Below, piece by piece: positions 20,885 to 30,564 of a stretch of 64,000 nucleotides of DNA (positions within the stretch are counted from its first letter, which is position 1; every line of letters starts with the position of its first letter). The notes beneath the pieces were generated by a model, which had not been told where the DNA came from, did no database searches, and was given only the letters and a program-made list of their open reading frames with translations. The stretch is from Sacculina carcini (lineage: Eukaryota > Arthropoda > Thecostraca > Sacculinidae): positions 7,233,806-7,297,805 of the forward strand of contig OU696573.1 of the NCBI GenBank assembly GCA_916048095.2, read 5' to 3'. The position numbers and the translations under genes were made by a program.

Positions 20885-23800
20885 TATGTGTGTGTGTGTG
20901 CGTGCGTGTGTGATCACATTTTGGACCTTGTAATTAGCCCTAGGACTCAAAACAGCCCGGTCATTGATGTGTGTATAGAACCAATTGACAGAGTCTCCTC
21001 CGACCATAGCTTAATTAGATTCAAACTCAATACTCCTCTTCCGGTCAAATTTCGTCAAGCCATCTCTTTCTATGACTATAATCGTATTGATGTTGAATTA
21101 TTAGTATTTGAGCTCGGTGAAAAATTCAATGTGTTAAACTACACCTCTCTACCAGTAGACGATCTATACTCATACTTTGAAAGAACCATGAACGACGTTC
21201 GTCACATGTGTGTTCCTTATACGCAAAAACTGATTAAATGCCACCAATCCGCTCCTTGGTTCAATACCCAACTAAGCCAACTCAAGAAATTAAAAAGAAG
21301 GCATGAACACCGCTGGCGCCGAACCTTTTCACCTGAGGATTGGAGTGAGTTTTGCTCTGCCAGATCCATTTATAACCGTGCTATCACAGAAGCGAAACAA
21401 GTGTATTTTCATACAATGATCATGGACTCACGACCTGATGTACTATGGAGGACACTCAACAAACTGTTGGGTAACAAGCATAGCTCAAACCAGAATGTAT
21501 GGTGTGATAAAGAATGTATGCCCGATAAATTTCGCTTGTTTTTTCAGGAGAAAATTGAAAAAATACAGTCATCTATTCAGGTCCCGATGAGACAGGCTAA
21601 TCCTCCATCAGGTCATTCCATATTATTTACCTCATTTGAACCAATCGACTACTGTTCATGTGTTAGACTGAATAATCGAAGTAGTATGCGATCCAATAGT
21701 CTAGATCCAATCAGATTTATTGCTATCAAATCTCATTTAATACTTGTTACACCTTTTATCATGTATCTTGTAAATACTAGCTTCATGCATTGTAAATTTT
21801 TAGCTTCCAAACAGTCTATAATTACTCCTATCATTAAAAAAGCTGGATTGAGTGTGCAGTCTCTGTGTAATTACCGACCTGCTTCTCAAATACCATGGGT
21901 GTCCAAGCTTCTAGAGTATGCCATATATGATCAGCTGTATATATTCTTAGAAAATAACTTTCTTCTTTTACCACAACAATCAGGGTTTCGGAAGCAACAT
22001 TCTTGTGCCACTTCATTGCTCTGTACATATGATTACTCCTTGTCTGCGCTTTTGAGTGGACAAAACGTGCTTCTCATGCAGCTGGACTTTTCGGCGGCAT
22101 TTGATACTGTGTGCCACGAAATGCTGCTGGAAGATTTATCAAACTGCGGTGTATCTGGAGGTGCACTCTCGCTCATCCGAGATTACCTAACAGATCGCAT
22201 GCAAACAGTTATACTGAATGGAGTTCAAAGTCAGTCTTTCCCTCTGAAAACTGGTGTTCCTCAAGGGTCAATCCTTGAGCCTCTTTTTTACAATGTATAT
22301 ATATTGTCAATCAGGCAGGTTCTCGAAAACTATGGAGTTGAATATCAAATATTCGCTGACGACATTCTGGTTTACTTTAAATATGTTGACGATGTTACTA
22401 GCGATCATCACCTGGGCAGCCTCCAAGCACCTGAAGTTGAACAGGGATAAAACCAAGTTTATCGCATTGACTAGAAGTCAATGGAACGGTTCTCTCAGCA
22501 AAGAGTTACATATTGTGGAAACCACCAAACATCTCGGTGTAAAGTTAGACAGCCACTTAACATTCGAGCCACATGTGTTTGAGCTGGTGCGAAATTGTAA
22601 TTATCACCTACGTCGAGTGTACTATATAAGAAAAAATTTGACTGTAAATGCTGCTAAAAAACTTGTAGATTGTCTGATATTGAATAGGATTAAGTATTGT
22701 TCTGCCCTGTTACTGAATATTAACCACCGAACTCTGCGGAAACTGCAGAGTGTGATGAACAGGTCGTGTCGTCTTGTGTTCAACCTGCCTAGACGCACTT
22801 CTCTGGTGGAATATCTCATCAAACTAGCCTGGCTACCGGTCAAGGCTGACATTGAGTACAACCTGCTTTGTATAGTTCACTCTGTCCTTGTAAATAAAAC
22901 ACCTGCCTATCTACAAGACCTGTTATCTTTCAGACAAATTTCACCAGATTATGATTTGCGCCAAAATAATCACAATTTTCTTTACGAACCTGCATTTCCC
23001 TCTAGACACTCGCACTATAACCGCTGCTTTCAGTATATGGCTCCCAGGTTGTACAATAAGTTGCCACGGTTCATTAGGGGATCTCACTCTCTCTCACTTT
23101 TCAAAAGTAGACTTAAGAAATATTTATTGGAAAAATCTTATCACCGCGAAAAACTCCTCATTAAACCTGAGTACACGGTGTAAATTTTGCATATTCACGA
23201 TTGTGAATACAGTTGCTACATGTATAGAAAATGTTTAAAATGTTAGAAATTGTTTTATCTGAGTGTGCGTTTGTTTGGGGTTTCGTATCTATGTATATCT
23301 ATGCTGGATCTTGATTTGTACGTGTGTGTGAGTGTATGCGTGTGTGTGTGTACGACTGTCCACGCTGTGTCGGTTTCCATTGAATTGTGCATATGTAAGT
23401 ACTCTTATACCCAACCTGTGCATGTGAGCGTGTATGTGTATGTGTGCATATGTGTGTTTGTATGTGTGTGTGTGTGTATGTGTGAGGGTCCACGCTGTCC
23501 CACCGCGCGGGTTCTTTGATTGTCAGCGTGACCCTAATACTGTTTCGACTTGACGTCTTTACGTCTACCTGTCATCATTGTATATATATGAGGTGTGCGG
23601 TGTGTTTGTGATGTATGATGTTTTCGTGCGCTTAGTACAGGTAGTACCTGGCTGAATTCTCTAATTCTAATTCTATAAGATTAGTGTCATCGCTATCTTG
23701 ATGAACCGGCTAAGGTATTTGCTGATGGGCGCGTGTACGTGTGTGTGCGTGTGTCTGTGTTCTGCCTGCATTGTATTGTCCTGCTTTGTAAATATGAAAC

Positions 23801-23926
23801 ATATATTTGAATATGCATGTGATTGTGCATGAATATATGTGGTGTGTAATGTATATATCAGCTCAATTGAGACATGATGTGTATATTGCGCTATACAAAT
23901 GACTCAATAAATGAAATAAATGAAAA
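20885..23926 (+). mobile_element. LINE B: 5'-truncated CR1/L2-group LINE
   Basis: It begins abruptly inside the endonuclease after a short TG run at 20880-20910, the usual result of incomplete reverse transcription. It has an RT domain, a 740-bp TG-rich 3' UTR and a 3' end GCGCTATACAAATGACTCAA followed by a short ATGAA repeat at about 23890-23926. It lies inside the split piggyBac-like element. Confidence 0.88.
20912..23183 (+). pseudogene. LINE B endonuclease end and reverse transcriptase, frameshifted
   Basis: Starts at HILDLVISPRTQN with the SSDHSLIRF endonuclease motif, then the linker (WFNTQLSQLKKLKRRHEHRW). RT blocks are [48 protein letters not shown] and YQIFADDILVYF. One frameshift near 22390-22400 moves the frame. 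The thumb and C-terminus continue as LKLNRDKTKFIALT, HLGVKLDSHLTF and ending KPEYTV. With FADD present and a single frame break it is a fairly young dead copy. It has no C-terminal zinc finger, as expected for CR1/L2-type LINEs. Confidence 0.88.
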
Positions 23927-23929
23927 TGT

Positions 23930-24300
23930 GCTTGTGTGAGTCGTGCGTTGTCGTATATTGTGAGTTATCCACATGTGTGTATGTATGTGCGTATTTGCTG
24001 ACCTGTTCTTCGGAGTGTTTGATTAGCATGTGTGTGTGTGTATGCGCGCGTATGTATGTGTGTATGTGTGTGTGCGACTGCGTGTGTGTTTGTACAATAT
24101 GCTGAGAGGAGTTCGGTGCGGCGGCACTGAAGCAGCCGGGAGTCTGGTTGGAGAAGGGTGGCAGTGCTGATGTGAGTGTATCGCGGGGTTGTTGTGTTGC
24201 TGGTGGTGTTAGGTGAGGCTAGCGCAGGAGATGGAGAGTTGAATTGGTGTGGTGTTGTGGCGTTTATTTCCCTTGTGTTTTTAGTCTAGAATTATACGTT
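23930..24300. other. TG-rich unassigned DNA
   Basis: Continues the TG-rich character of the LINE B 3' UTR beyond its tail. It could be the 3' UTR of another, older copy. No ORF or end could be supported. Confidence 0.5.
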
Positions 24301-24302
24301 CC

Positions 24303-25262
24303 CAATTTGTTTTCTTTTCTTTTTACAACCACAGGATGCTAATGACATAGCGCAACTTTTGGGACTTCTTCATTCATTCATATAACACCACAACACAGCC
24401 ACACGACCTAATCCACAGCACACCCACACCACAACACAGCCACGTGATTAATTGGCTATTCTGTGCAAAACATAACATGAATAAACTGCACAATATGACA
24501 TGAAAACGCACTTATCAACCACACACACGCACCCACACACACACACACACACAAACACACCACAATAACACTCACACGTCTCAAAAGAAAGATAGATAAA
24601 TATCAGACCCGTTAAGCATGGTTTAAAAATCAAGGATCACGTGGCTGTGTTGTGGTGTGGGTGTGCTGTGGATTAGGTCGCGTGGCTGTGTTGTGGTGTT
24701 ATATGTATTGATTCACTACACTGTAGTTGAAACGTCGTCTCCCAGACTGCGTATTGATTTTGGCAGGGATCAGTTGGATCGTAGTTTGCTGTTTCCTCCG
24801 TTCATTTGTGTCGAGAGTCGTGTAAATCTGTTCGGGTATTTTCGTTGTCAGGAGTTTGTGTATAAATTCAACTCGGTGTTGCTCGATGAGTGTTTCAGCT
24901 GTTGGCCATTGCAGTGCTTCGTAGATCGGGCTGATGTGGTCGCGTCTTCTCGTTCCAGTTACGACTCGTGCTGCAAAATTCAATATTTTCCTAATTTTTT
25001 GCGTCTGTGTTTTATTGCAAGTTCCGTAGATTGAATTGCAGTATCGTATGTAGCCAAATACGAGTCCAAGAACCAATTATTCATGTGTCGATGGTGGAAA
25101 GCTAGTCTTGGCTATGTTGAGTGCAATCAGCGTTCCTGTTGCATTGCGGCGGAGTCGAGATACGTGTGAGTCGTATGTAAGCTTTTGATCCAGCACAACA
25201 CCCAGTAATTTGATAGTGTCCCTCGGCTTGATAATTTGTCCGTTGAAGTCTAAATCAGATGA
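24303..25262 (-). mobile_element. LINE E: 5'-truncated LINE, 3' portion
   Basis: A minus-strand fragment with the RT C-terminus. From 25262 the frame reads LDFNGQIIKPRDTIKLLGVV, LDQKLTYDSHVSRL; a stop at about 25080; then LNFAARVVTGTRRRDHISPI, WPTAETLIEQHRVEFIHKLL up to 24699. The 3' UTR runs to GCGCTATGTCATTAGCATCC and an AAAAG-rich tail near 24315-24350. A 66-bp inverted repeat lies in the 3' UTR. The RTE/CR1-group wording differs from LINEs B, C and F. Confidence 0.8.
24381..24703. repeat. Long inverted repeat (hairpin) in LINE E 3' UTR
   Basis: About 66 bp at 24381-24446 (CACCACAACACAGCCAC, twice per arm) is repeated almost perfectly in reverse complement at 24636-24703. The loop of about 190 bp contains a (CA)n run. 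In RNA it would form a stable stem. Confidence 0.9.
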
Positions 25263-25365
25263 ATCAGTCGTCGTCGAGTAGCCGTCGCGAGTGGTGCTGT
25301 TTCTGTGAGCTCCGTGTCTTCCTTATTTGCTCTGTCTTTTTCTGTGCGCGAGTGTTGTGACCGCA

Positions 25366-26499
25366 ATGCCCAACCGTTCTGACATTGATCGATTGTGTTG
25401 TTGCGGTGAGTCCGTTTCCGCCGTCGCGCACATTGTGTGCGAAGGATGCTCCGCCGTATTTCACCCCTCATGCGCGGCGCTTTCTACACCGGCATACAAT
25501 GCTGTCAAGAAGCATAAACTGTTTTGGGTTTGTGCTTCGTGCAAAACTGACTTCGTACTAGTCAAGCGTAATCCACTGACTGTCGAGAAAGTGACATCGG
25601 TGATGGAGTCCCGCTTCACCCAGCTGCGAACCGAACTGCTTGATGATCTGCGTGACTTTCACCCCTCTCGCTGCGCCTCTGCCAACGCTGATGAAAATAC
25701 CGCTTCCCACCACAACGTGCCAGCCCGTACAATTGCTCTTGTGGTGAAAAACAAAAGTAAAGAGCCTGTACGAGCTGATAACTTGCAACAACATCTGCAA
25801 ACGGTACAAGTGAAAACGGCCCGTCCTACATCATCTGGTGGTTTTGTTTTGCGCTGCTCCACCGAAGACGCCGCTGCCCAGGCAGCCAAGTCGCTTGCCG
25901 ACAACATCGACGGAGTGCAAGTAGCAGTGCTGAATAAGCAGCAAACAATTCTGCCGAAAATCACCCTCGTGGATGTGCCACCCTCGTCCCCTGATAGTCT
26001 GCTGGCCTCCCTGCGTGCCAAGAACAGCTTTCTCACTGATGTCCCAGAAGCCGACCTCAAGTTATTCTTCATCACCCCGCCTAAACAAGGTCGCTCTCAT
26101 GCCGTGCTGGGAGTCTCACCGGGAGTTCGGCAAAAAATTCGTGAGGGAGGTGATCGCCTCTTCGTCCACCTACGCTGTTGTCGCGTTTATGACAGGTTTT
26201 GGGTGACTCGCTGCTCTTGCTGCTGTGGACTTGGTCACAAGTTTGAGCGTTGCCCCACAAAAGTACCCGTCTGTGGCTATTGTGCTGGTCCCCACCCCTC
26301 CTCCGCCTGTCCTGATCGCAGCACACTGAAATGTGTCAACTGTACTAATCACGGCCACGCTTCTAACCATTCTGTTTTTTCTCCGCAGTGTTCTTCCTTC
26401 TTGGCTGTCCGCAATTCTATCCGTGCCCGCACTCTCTTAGCTCCCACCACCTCACCACCGACCGTCATCCCTCGTCATCCCTCGCCAATGCTAAATTGA
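25366..26499 (+). CDS. LINE C ORF1: PHD-finger and zinc-knuckle protein
   Basis: 377 codons from ATG 25366 (the frame is open from 25327 but only with TTG). Residues 11-59 form a C4HC3 PHD-type finger (C11, C13, C25, C28, H33, C36, C56, C59). A short coiled region follows (VTSVMESRFTQLRTELLDDL), then a mixed alpha/beta region, then three Cys/His clusters near the C-terminus (CSCCCGLGHKFERC, CGYCAGPHPSSAC, CVNCTNHGHAS). It is probably the nucleic-acid-binding partner of the LINE RNP; PHD fingers are known in CR1 ORF1 proteins. The stop is TGA followed by CTA, and the frame continues directly into ORF2. Confidence 0.9.
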   Translation: MPNRSDIDRLCCCGESVSAVAHIVCEGCSAVFHPSCAALSTPAYNAVKKHKLFWVCASCKTDFVLVKRNPLTVEKVTSVMESRFTQLRTELLDDLRDFHPSRCASANADENTASHHNVPARTIALVVKNKSKEPVRADNLQQHLQTVQVKTARPTSSGGFVLRCSTEDAAAQAAKSLADNIDGVQVAVLNKQQTILPKITLVDVPPSSPDSLLASLRAKNSFLTDVPEADLKLFFITPPKQGRSHAVLGVSPGVRQKIREGGDRLFVHLRCCRVYDRFWVTRCSCCCGLGHKFERCPTKVPVCGYCAGPHPSSACPDRSTLKCVNCTNHGHASNHSVFSPQCSSFLAVRNSIRARTLLAPTTSPPTVIPRHPSPMLN

Positions 26500-26502
26500 C
26501 TA
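26497..26502 (+). promoter_or_regulatory. TGA-CTA stop context between in-frame ORF1 and ORF2
   Basis: The ORF1 stop TGA (26497-26499) is followed by CTA and the same frame stays open through ORF2. UGA CUA is a well-known leaky stop context in viral and cellular readthrough. ORF2 has no ATG before its first catalytic block. The same junction is present in LINE F. Confidence 0.7.
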
Positions 26503-29448
26503 TCGCCTTCTAGCGATTCTTCCCTTCCTCTTTCTATTTCAGCGCAATTTCCCTGCCGCTCTTCCATCTCTTCCCTCTACTGTTCCTCACTTCCCTCACC
26601 TCAACCTAGTCCACATTTTAACTCTAAGTATCTTTCAATTGGATTTCTCAACATCAGATCGGCTCGAAATAAAACGACTCACATATCCCACCTCTTTGCC
26701 TCACATAATATGTCTATTCTCTGTCTTGCCGAAACCTGGCTCCTTGATTCTGATATTTCCTCATTCTCTGCTAACTTACCTTCCTGTTCTTCATTCCTAC
26801 ACAAATCGCGCGACAGTTCTAAGTCTTCGGGTGGCGGGGTAGGTTGTCTATTCTCCAAAGGTCTCTCCATTTCGTCCCTTTCCAATCTGGTTTCTTCTCC
26901 CACCTCATTCGAATTCCTAGCTCTCACCCTCTCGGTCCCCTCTTTTAACAAGTTTTGCATCCTTATCATTTACCGTCCCAATCACCCCGGCACTTCCGCG
27001 ATGTTTTTTCAAGAGTTTCCTCCTCTCATTGAAGCAGTCTCGTCTATTTTCTCCAGCCATTTTATCATACTCGGCGACTTTAACTTCTGGCTTGATTCAC
27101 CCTCGGCCAATCCTTACTGCTTGAATTTTATCTCATTACTTACTTCCCATGGTCTCTCTTATTCTTCTCTCTCTCCTACACACATATCTGGCCATACACT
27201 TGATCTAATCCTGTTTCCCTCCCCATTTCTCTCGACTGATCCTGTCCCTTCCGATATCTTTGTATTTCCTCCTGATTCCTCCGTCTCTGACCACAGCCTA
27301 CTTTTATCTACTCTGCCGCTCACTTGTCCCCCTTCTCATACTCCGTCCAGCTATCGTAACTACAAATGTTTTAATTCCATTCAATTTCACTCACTATTAT
27401 CCTCCTGTCTCCCTATCTCTGCTCTGTATTATCTTCCTCCCCATGACATCTATCCATATTTCTCTTCCGCACTCTCCCATATAAATAATTGTATGTTCCC
27501 AATCATCACTCGCTCATCTTCCTCTCGCTCTCCTCCTTGGTCATCTCCTCAGCTTCGAGTACTCAAGTCTCTTCAACGACGTCTTGAGCGTACTTGGAGG
27601 CGTTCACGATCTTCTTCCGATTGGCTTTTGTTTTGCTCCGCTCGCTCATCTTTCACTTCTGCTCTTTCTGCTGCTAAAAGTAGCTACTATAGCTCCAAAC
27701 TCTCGTCCCTTTCTCGTTCCTCCAAGTCATTGTGGTCCACTCTGAACTCTCTCTGCGGTCTTAACTCTCCTGCTTTTTCCTCTCCTTTAACGGCTCCCGA
27801 GTTCTCAACATTTTTCTCTGAAAAAGTAAAACTCACACAATCGAGTATTCCCACCAATTGTGCTGCCCTCACTCACACTTCCACTCATCACCGGTTCACG
27901 TCCTTCTCTCACATTGATCTTCATGATATCCTTTCCCTCGTTTCCTCTTCCAAGCTATCCTTCTCACCAGCTGATCCAATCAACTTCCCTGCTATATCCA
28001 AATCCCTTCCTTCCCTGGTTCCTTATCTCCTGCATCTTATCAACTCCTCTTTTCTTCACGGCCAGTTTCTCGCTGACAAACATGCAATTGTCCGTCCAAT
28101 TCTTAAGAAACAGAACCTTGACTCTTCTATACTTAGTAACTATCGTCCTATATCTCTTCTGAGCTTTGCTTCTAAACTTCTCGAGTCCGCTATCTCTGCG
28201 CAACTTTCCCCTTTCATCTGCCAGTCTCTTGATCCCTTCCAATCCGGGTTTCGCCCTTCTCATTCTACCGAATCAGTTCTTCTTTCTATCTCCAATGGCA
28301 TCCTCTCGCACTTCTCGTACCGTCGCTCTGTTCTTCTCGTTCTTCTCGATATGTCCTCCGCCTTCGACCTTGTTAATCACTCTATCCTAATTCATGACTT
28401 CTCTCATCTTGGTATCTCGTCTTCTGCCCTCTCTCTCCTTAAATCGTACCTTTCGGGAAGGACCTACTCTGTCAACTTCAATTCCTCTGTATCTGATCCT
28501 ATCCATCTTTCATCAGGTGTCCCTCAGGGATCTATTCTTGGTCCGATACTCTTTAACCTTTACATGTCCTCCCTCTGTCCTATCCTTCGTAAGTATTCCA
28601 TCTCATTTCATATCTACGCTGATGACATTCAGTTATATATCCCTCTTCCTTTTCCTTCTCCGTCTTTTCTCTCTGACATCCTATCCACCATCTCTTCTTG
28701 GGCGTCGTCCCGTCACCTTCTCCTCAACCCGTCCAAGTCTGAGTTTCTGGCTCTTCATCCTCCTCGTATTCTTCCTCCTCGCTTACCTCTACCTCGCTTA
28801 CCTCTATCATCGACAGTTCGCAATCTCGGAGTTATTTTTGACTCATCTCTCTCTTCCTCCGACAACATCCTCTCTGTCGCCCGCACTTGTCGTCTTATCT
28901 TGAGATCCCTCTATCCTATACGCTCATATCTCGACAGACCTTCCGCAATCAAACTTATTCACTCTCATGTATTCTCTAGACTTGACTATTGTAATTCTTT
29001 GTACATCCATGCTCCTCGTCGTTCTCTTAAAATCCTACAACGCGTCATTAATCAATCTTGTCGTTTTGTCCTTCATCCTGTTCCTTGTCGTCACACTTCT
29101 CGATTTCTTTTTCAATTTCGCTGGCTCCCTATTATTCCACGTATTCACTTTCGCCTGTGCTGTCTGATATATAAGCTTCTCCACGATCCTCATCAGCCAT
29201 CCTATCTCCGCCTTCTCCTCACTCCTTCCCGAATTCCTCTTCCCCTTGTATGCCCTCGTGCTTTAAATGAATCTCCTTGGTCCTCCAAATCATTCTTTTT
29301 TTCCGCCCCTCGCCTTTACAATTCCATCCCAGTTCACATTACTTCTTCTCTTTCCTACAATTCTTTCCGCTCTAAGCTCTCCAAACACTTTTTTGACCTC
29401 TCTTTTGACCCAGTCTCCCACACTCTCACACCTTTTGCATCACTATAA
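26500..29448 (+). CDS. LINE C ORF2: AP endonuclease and reverse transcriptase
   Basis: Open from the codon after the ORF1 TGA to 29448 (about 982 codons). The first in-frame ATG is 26710, which lies after the catalytic-Asn block SIGFLNIRSARNKT, so an ATG start would give a damaged endonuclease. Endonuclease blocks: ILCLAETWL, IIYRPNHPG, IILGDFNFW, SPTHISGHTLDLIL, SVSDHSLL. RT blocks: [74 protein letters not shown] and LNPSKSEFL. The C-terminus lacks a zinc finger. All catalytic residues I can check are present. It nicks target DNA and primes reverse transcription. Confidence 0.92.
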   Translation, partial: LSPSSDSSLPLSISAQFPCRSSISSLYCSSLPSPQPSPHFNSKYLSIGFLNIRSARNKTTHISHLFASHNMSILCLAETWLLDSDISSFSANLPSCSSFLHKSRDSSKSSGGGVGCLFSKGLSISSLSNLVSSPTSFEFLALTLSVPSFNKFCILIIYRPNHPGTSAMFFQEFPPLIEAVSSIFSSHFIILGDFNFWLDSPSANPYCLNFISLLTSHGLSYSSLSPTHISGHTLDLILFPSPFLSTDPVPSDIFVFPPDSSVSDHSLLLSTLPLTCPPSHTPSSYRNYKCFNSIQFHSLLSSCLPISALYYLPPHDIYPYFSSALSHINNCMFPIITRSSSSRSPPWSSPQLRVLKSLQRRLERTWRRSRSSSDWLLFCSARSSFTSALSAAKSSYYSSKLSSLSRSSKSLWSTLNSLCGLNSPAFSSPLTAPEFSTFFSEKVKLTQSSIPTNCAALTHTSTHHRFTSFSHIDLHDILSLVSSSKLSFSPADPINFPAISKSLPSLVPYLLHLINSSFLHGQFLADKHAIVRPILKKQNLDSSILSNYRPISLLSFASKLLESAISAQLSPFICQSLDPFQSGFRPSHSTESVLLSISNGILSHFSYRRSVLLVLLDMSSAFDLVNHSILIHDFSHLGISSSALSLLKSYLSGRTYSVNFNSSVSDPIHLSSGVPQGSILGPILFNLYMSSLCPILRKYSISFHIYADDIQLYIPLPFPSPSFLSDILSTISSWASSRHLLLNPSKSEFLALHPPRILPPRLPLPRLPLSSTVRNLGVIFDSSLSSSDNILSVARTCRLILRSLYPIRSYLDRPSAIKLIHSHVFSRLDYCNSLYIHAPRRSLKILQRVINQSCRFVLHPVPCRHTSRFLFQFRWLPIIPRIHFRLCCLIYKLLHDPHQPSYLRLLLTPSRIPLPLVCPRALNESPWSSKSFFFSAPRLYNSIPVHITSSLSYNSFRSKLSKHFFDLSFDPVSHTLTPFASL

Positions 29449-29779
29449 CATGTTACTCTAGCATGTTCTTACTCGTATTCCTTCTCTCATTTGCATGCTT
29501 ACTATATCTACGCTATGACTATATTCTCCCGAGTTGTGTTTGCTGTGTTGTTTTGTCATTATGTTTCAGTCGTGTTGTCTTGTCCGTCATGTCCGTCTGC
29601 TTTGTATGTTTTGCCCATATTTTGTCTCTATATTTATTGTCATTTATTGCATATTTGTAGTTCACTTCTTTTGCATCTGTCCTGTTATTTGTATTCCGTG
29701 TTCCCAACTGTTATAATCGTGTCGCGCCCGAGCCCTTCGGTGCGCTATAACAAATACATGTTGTTGTTGTTGTTGTTGT

Positions 29780-30564
29780 ATCGATGCCTGGCAATGCTCT
29801 AGCTGATCCAAGTAGCATCATCTGGATCCATCATCATCATCATCATATTCTCATCAGTGGTTATCATCACCTGCCTGCAGAAAAACACTATTGGTCCACA
29901 AGTCAGGATTTCGACGCACCAATCTGTCCAAAGACAATGACCAGAGACCTGTTTCGAAAACTAAAGATGTTCCTGCATGTAGCTGACAACCAAAACTTGG
30001 CACCTTCGAAAGTCGCGAAAAGTTTGCCACTGCTCAACATGCTAAAAGAGAATTGCAGGCAATTCGGATTTTCCACACCGATTTGAGCATTGACGAATCG
30101 ATGGTTCCGTACAGGGGATAGCACAGGGTCAAGCAATTCATACGAGGAAAACCCATAAGATTTGGCTACAAGTTATGGATGATGTGCAGTTCCTAACTGT
30201 TACCCCTACAATTTTGAGGTTTATTGTGGGAAGGACCAACATAGGGACCAACCTATGGGTTCGTACGTAGTAAATGCCAGTGCAATTAAAAAAACAGACT
30301 GTCATGTCGTGTACATGGACAACTCACTCACAAGTTGTAAGCTGCTTAGCGATTTGATAGAGAGAGGATTCCGTGTCACTGGACCTATTTGAGAACAGAA
30401 CGGGGGGATGTCCTCTGGCATCTAAAATGACATGCGAAATACAAAGATAATGATACGCGAAAGAGACCACTATGATTGCCGGTCGAACGGAAAAATTATT
30501 TGCCTCAAATGGAATGACAGCAAGATGGTCATGGAGAGGGGAGAAAAAGAATTGCTCAACCCAA
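29780..30564 (+). pseudogene. piggyBac transposase, catalytic-domain part
   Basis: Directly after the LINE C tail the plus strand reads ILISGYHHLPAEKHYWSTSQ, PICPKTMTRDLFRKLKMFLH, VADNQNL, KVAKSLPLLNMLKEN, then after a frameshift near 30080 DESMVPYRG, QFIRGKPIRFGYKLWM and later YMDNSLTSCKLLSDLIERGF. These are the YW, lhf-DN, DESM and D-N-FF-type blocks of piggyBac DDD transposases. Several stops and frameshifts are present. A CAT microsatellite sits at 29830. It continues the N-terminal part at 20.4-20.87 kb. Confidence 0.82.

Larger units (their letters stand above)
25265..29778 (+). mobile_element. LINE C: apparently complete CR1-like LINE
   Basis: About 4.5 kb with a short 5' UTR, ORF1, ORF2 and a 3' UTR ending GCGCTATAACAAATACATG followed by (TTG)6. 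A small hairpin (GCGCCCGA...TCGGTGCGC) precedes the tail. Both ORFs are open from start to stop apart from one TGA between them, so the copy looks young. It lies between LINE E and the right part of the piggyBac-like element. Confidence 0.92.

Noticed and set aside
23920-24105. Cys/Val-rich small ORFs
   Set aside because: They come from TG-rich low-complexity DNA.
24657-25034. 125-codon plus-strand ORF
   Set aside because: It is the antisense shadow of the LINE E reverse transcriptase on the minus strand.
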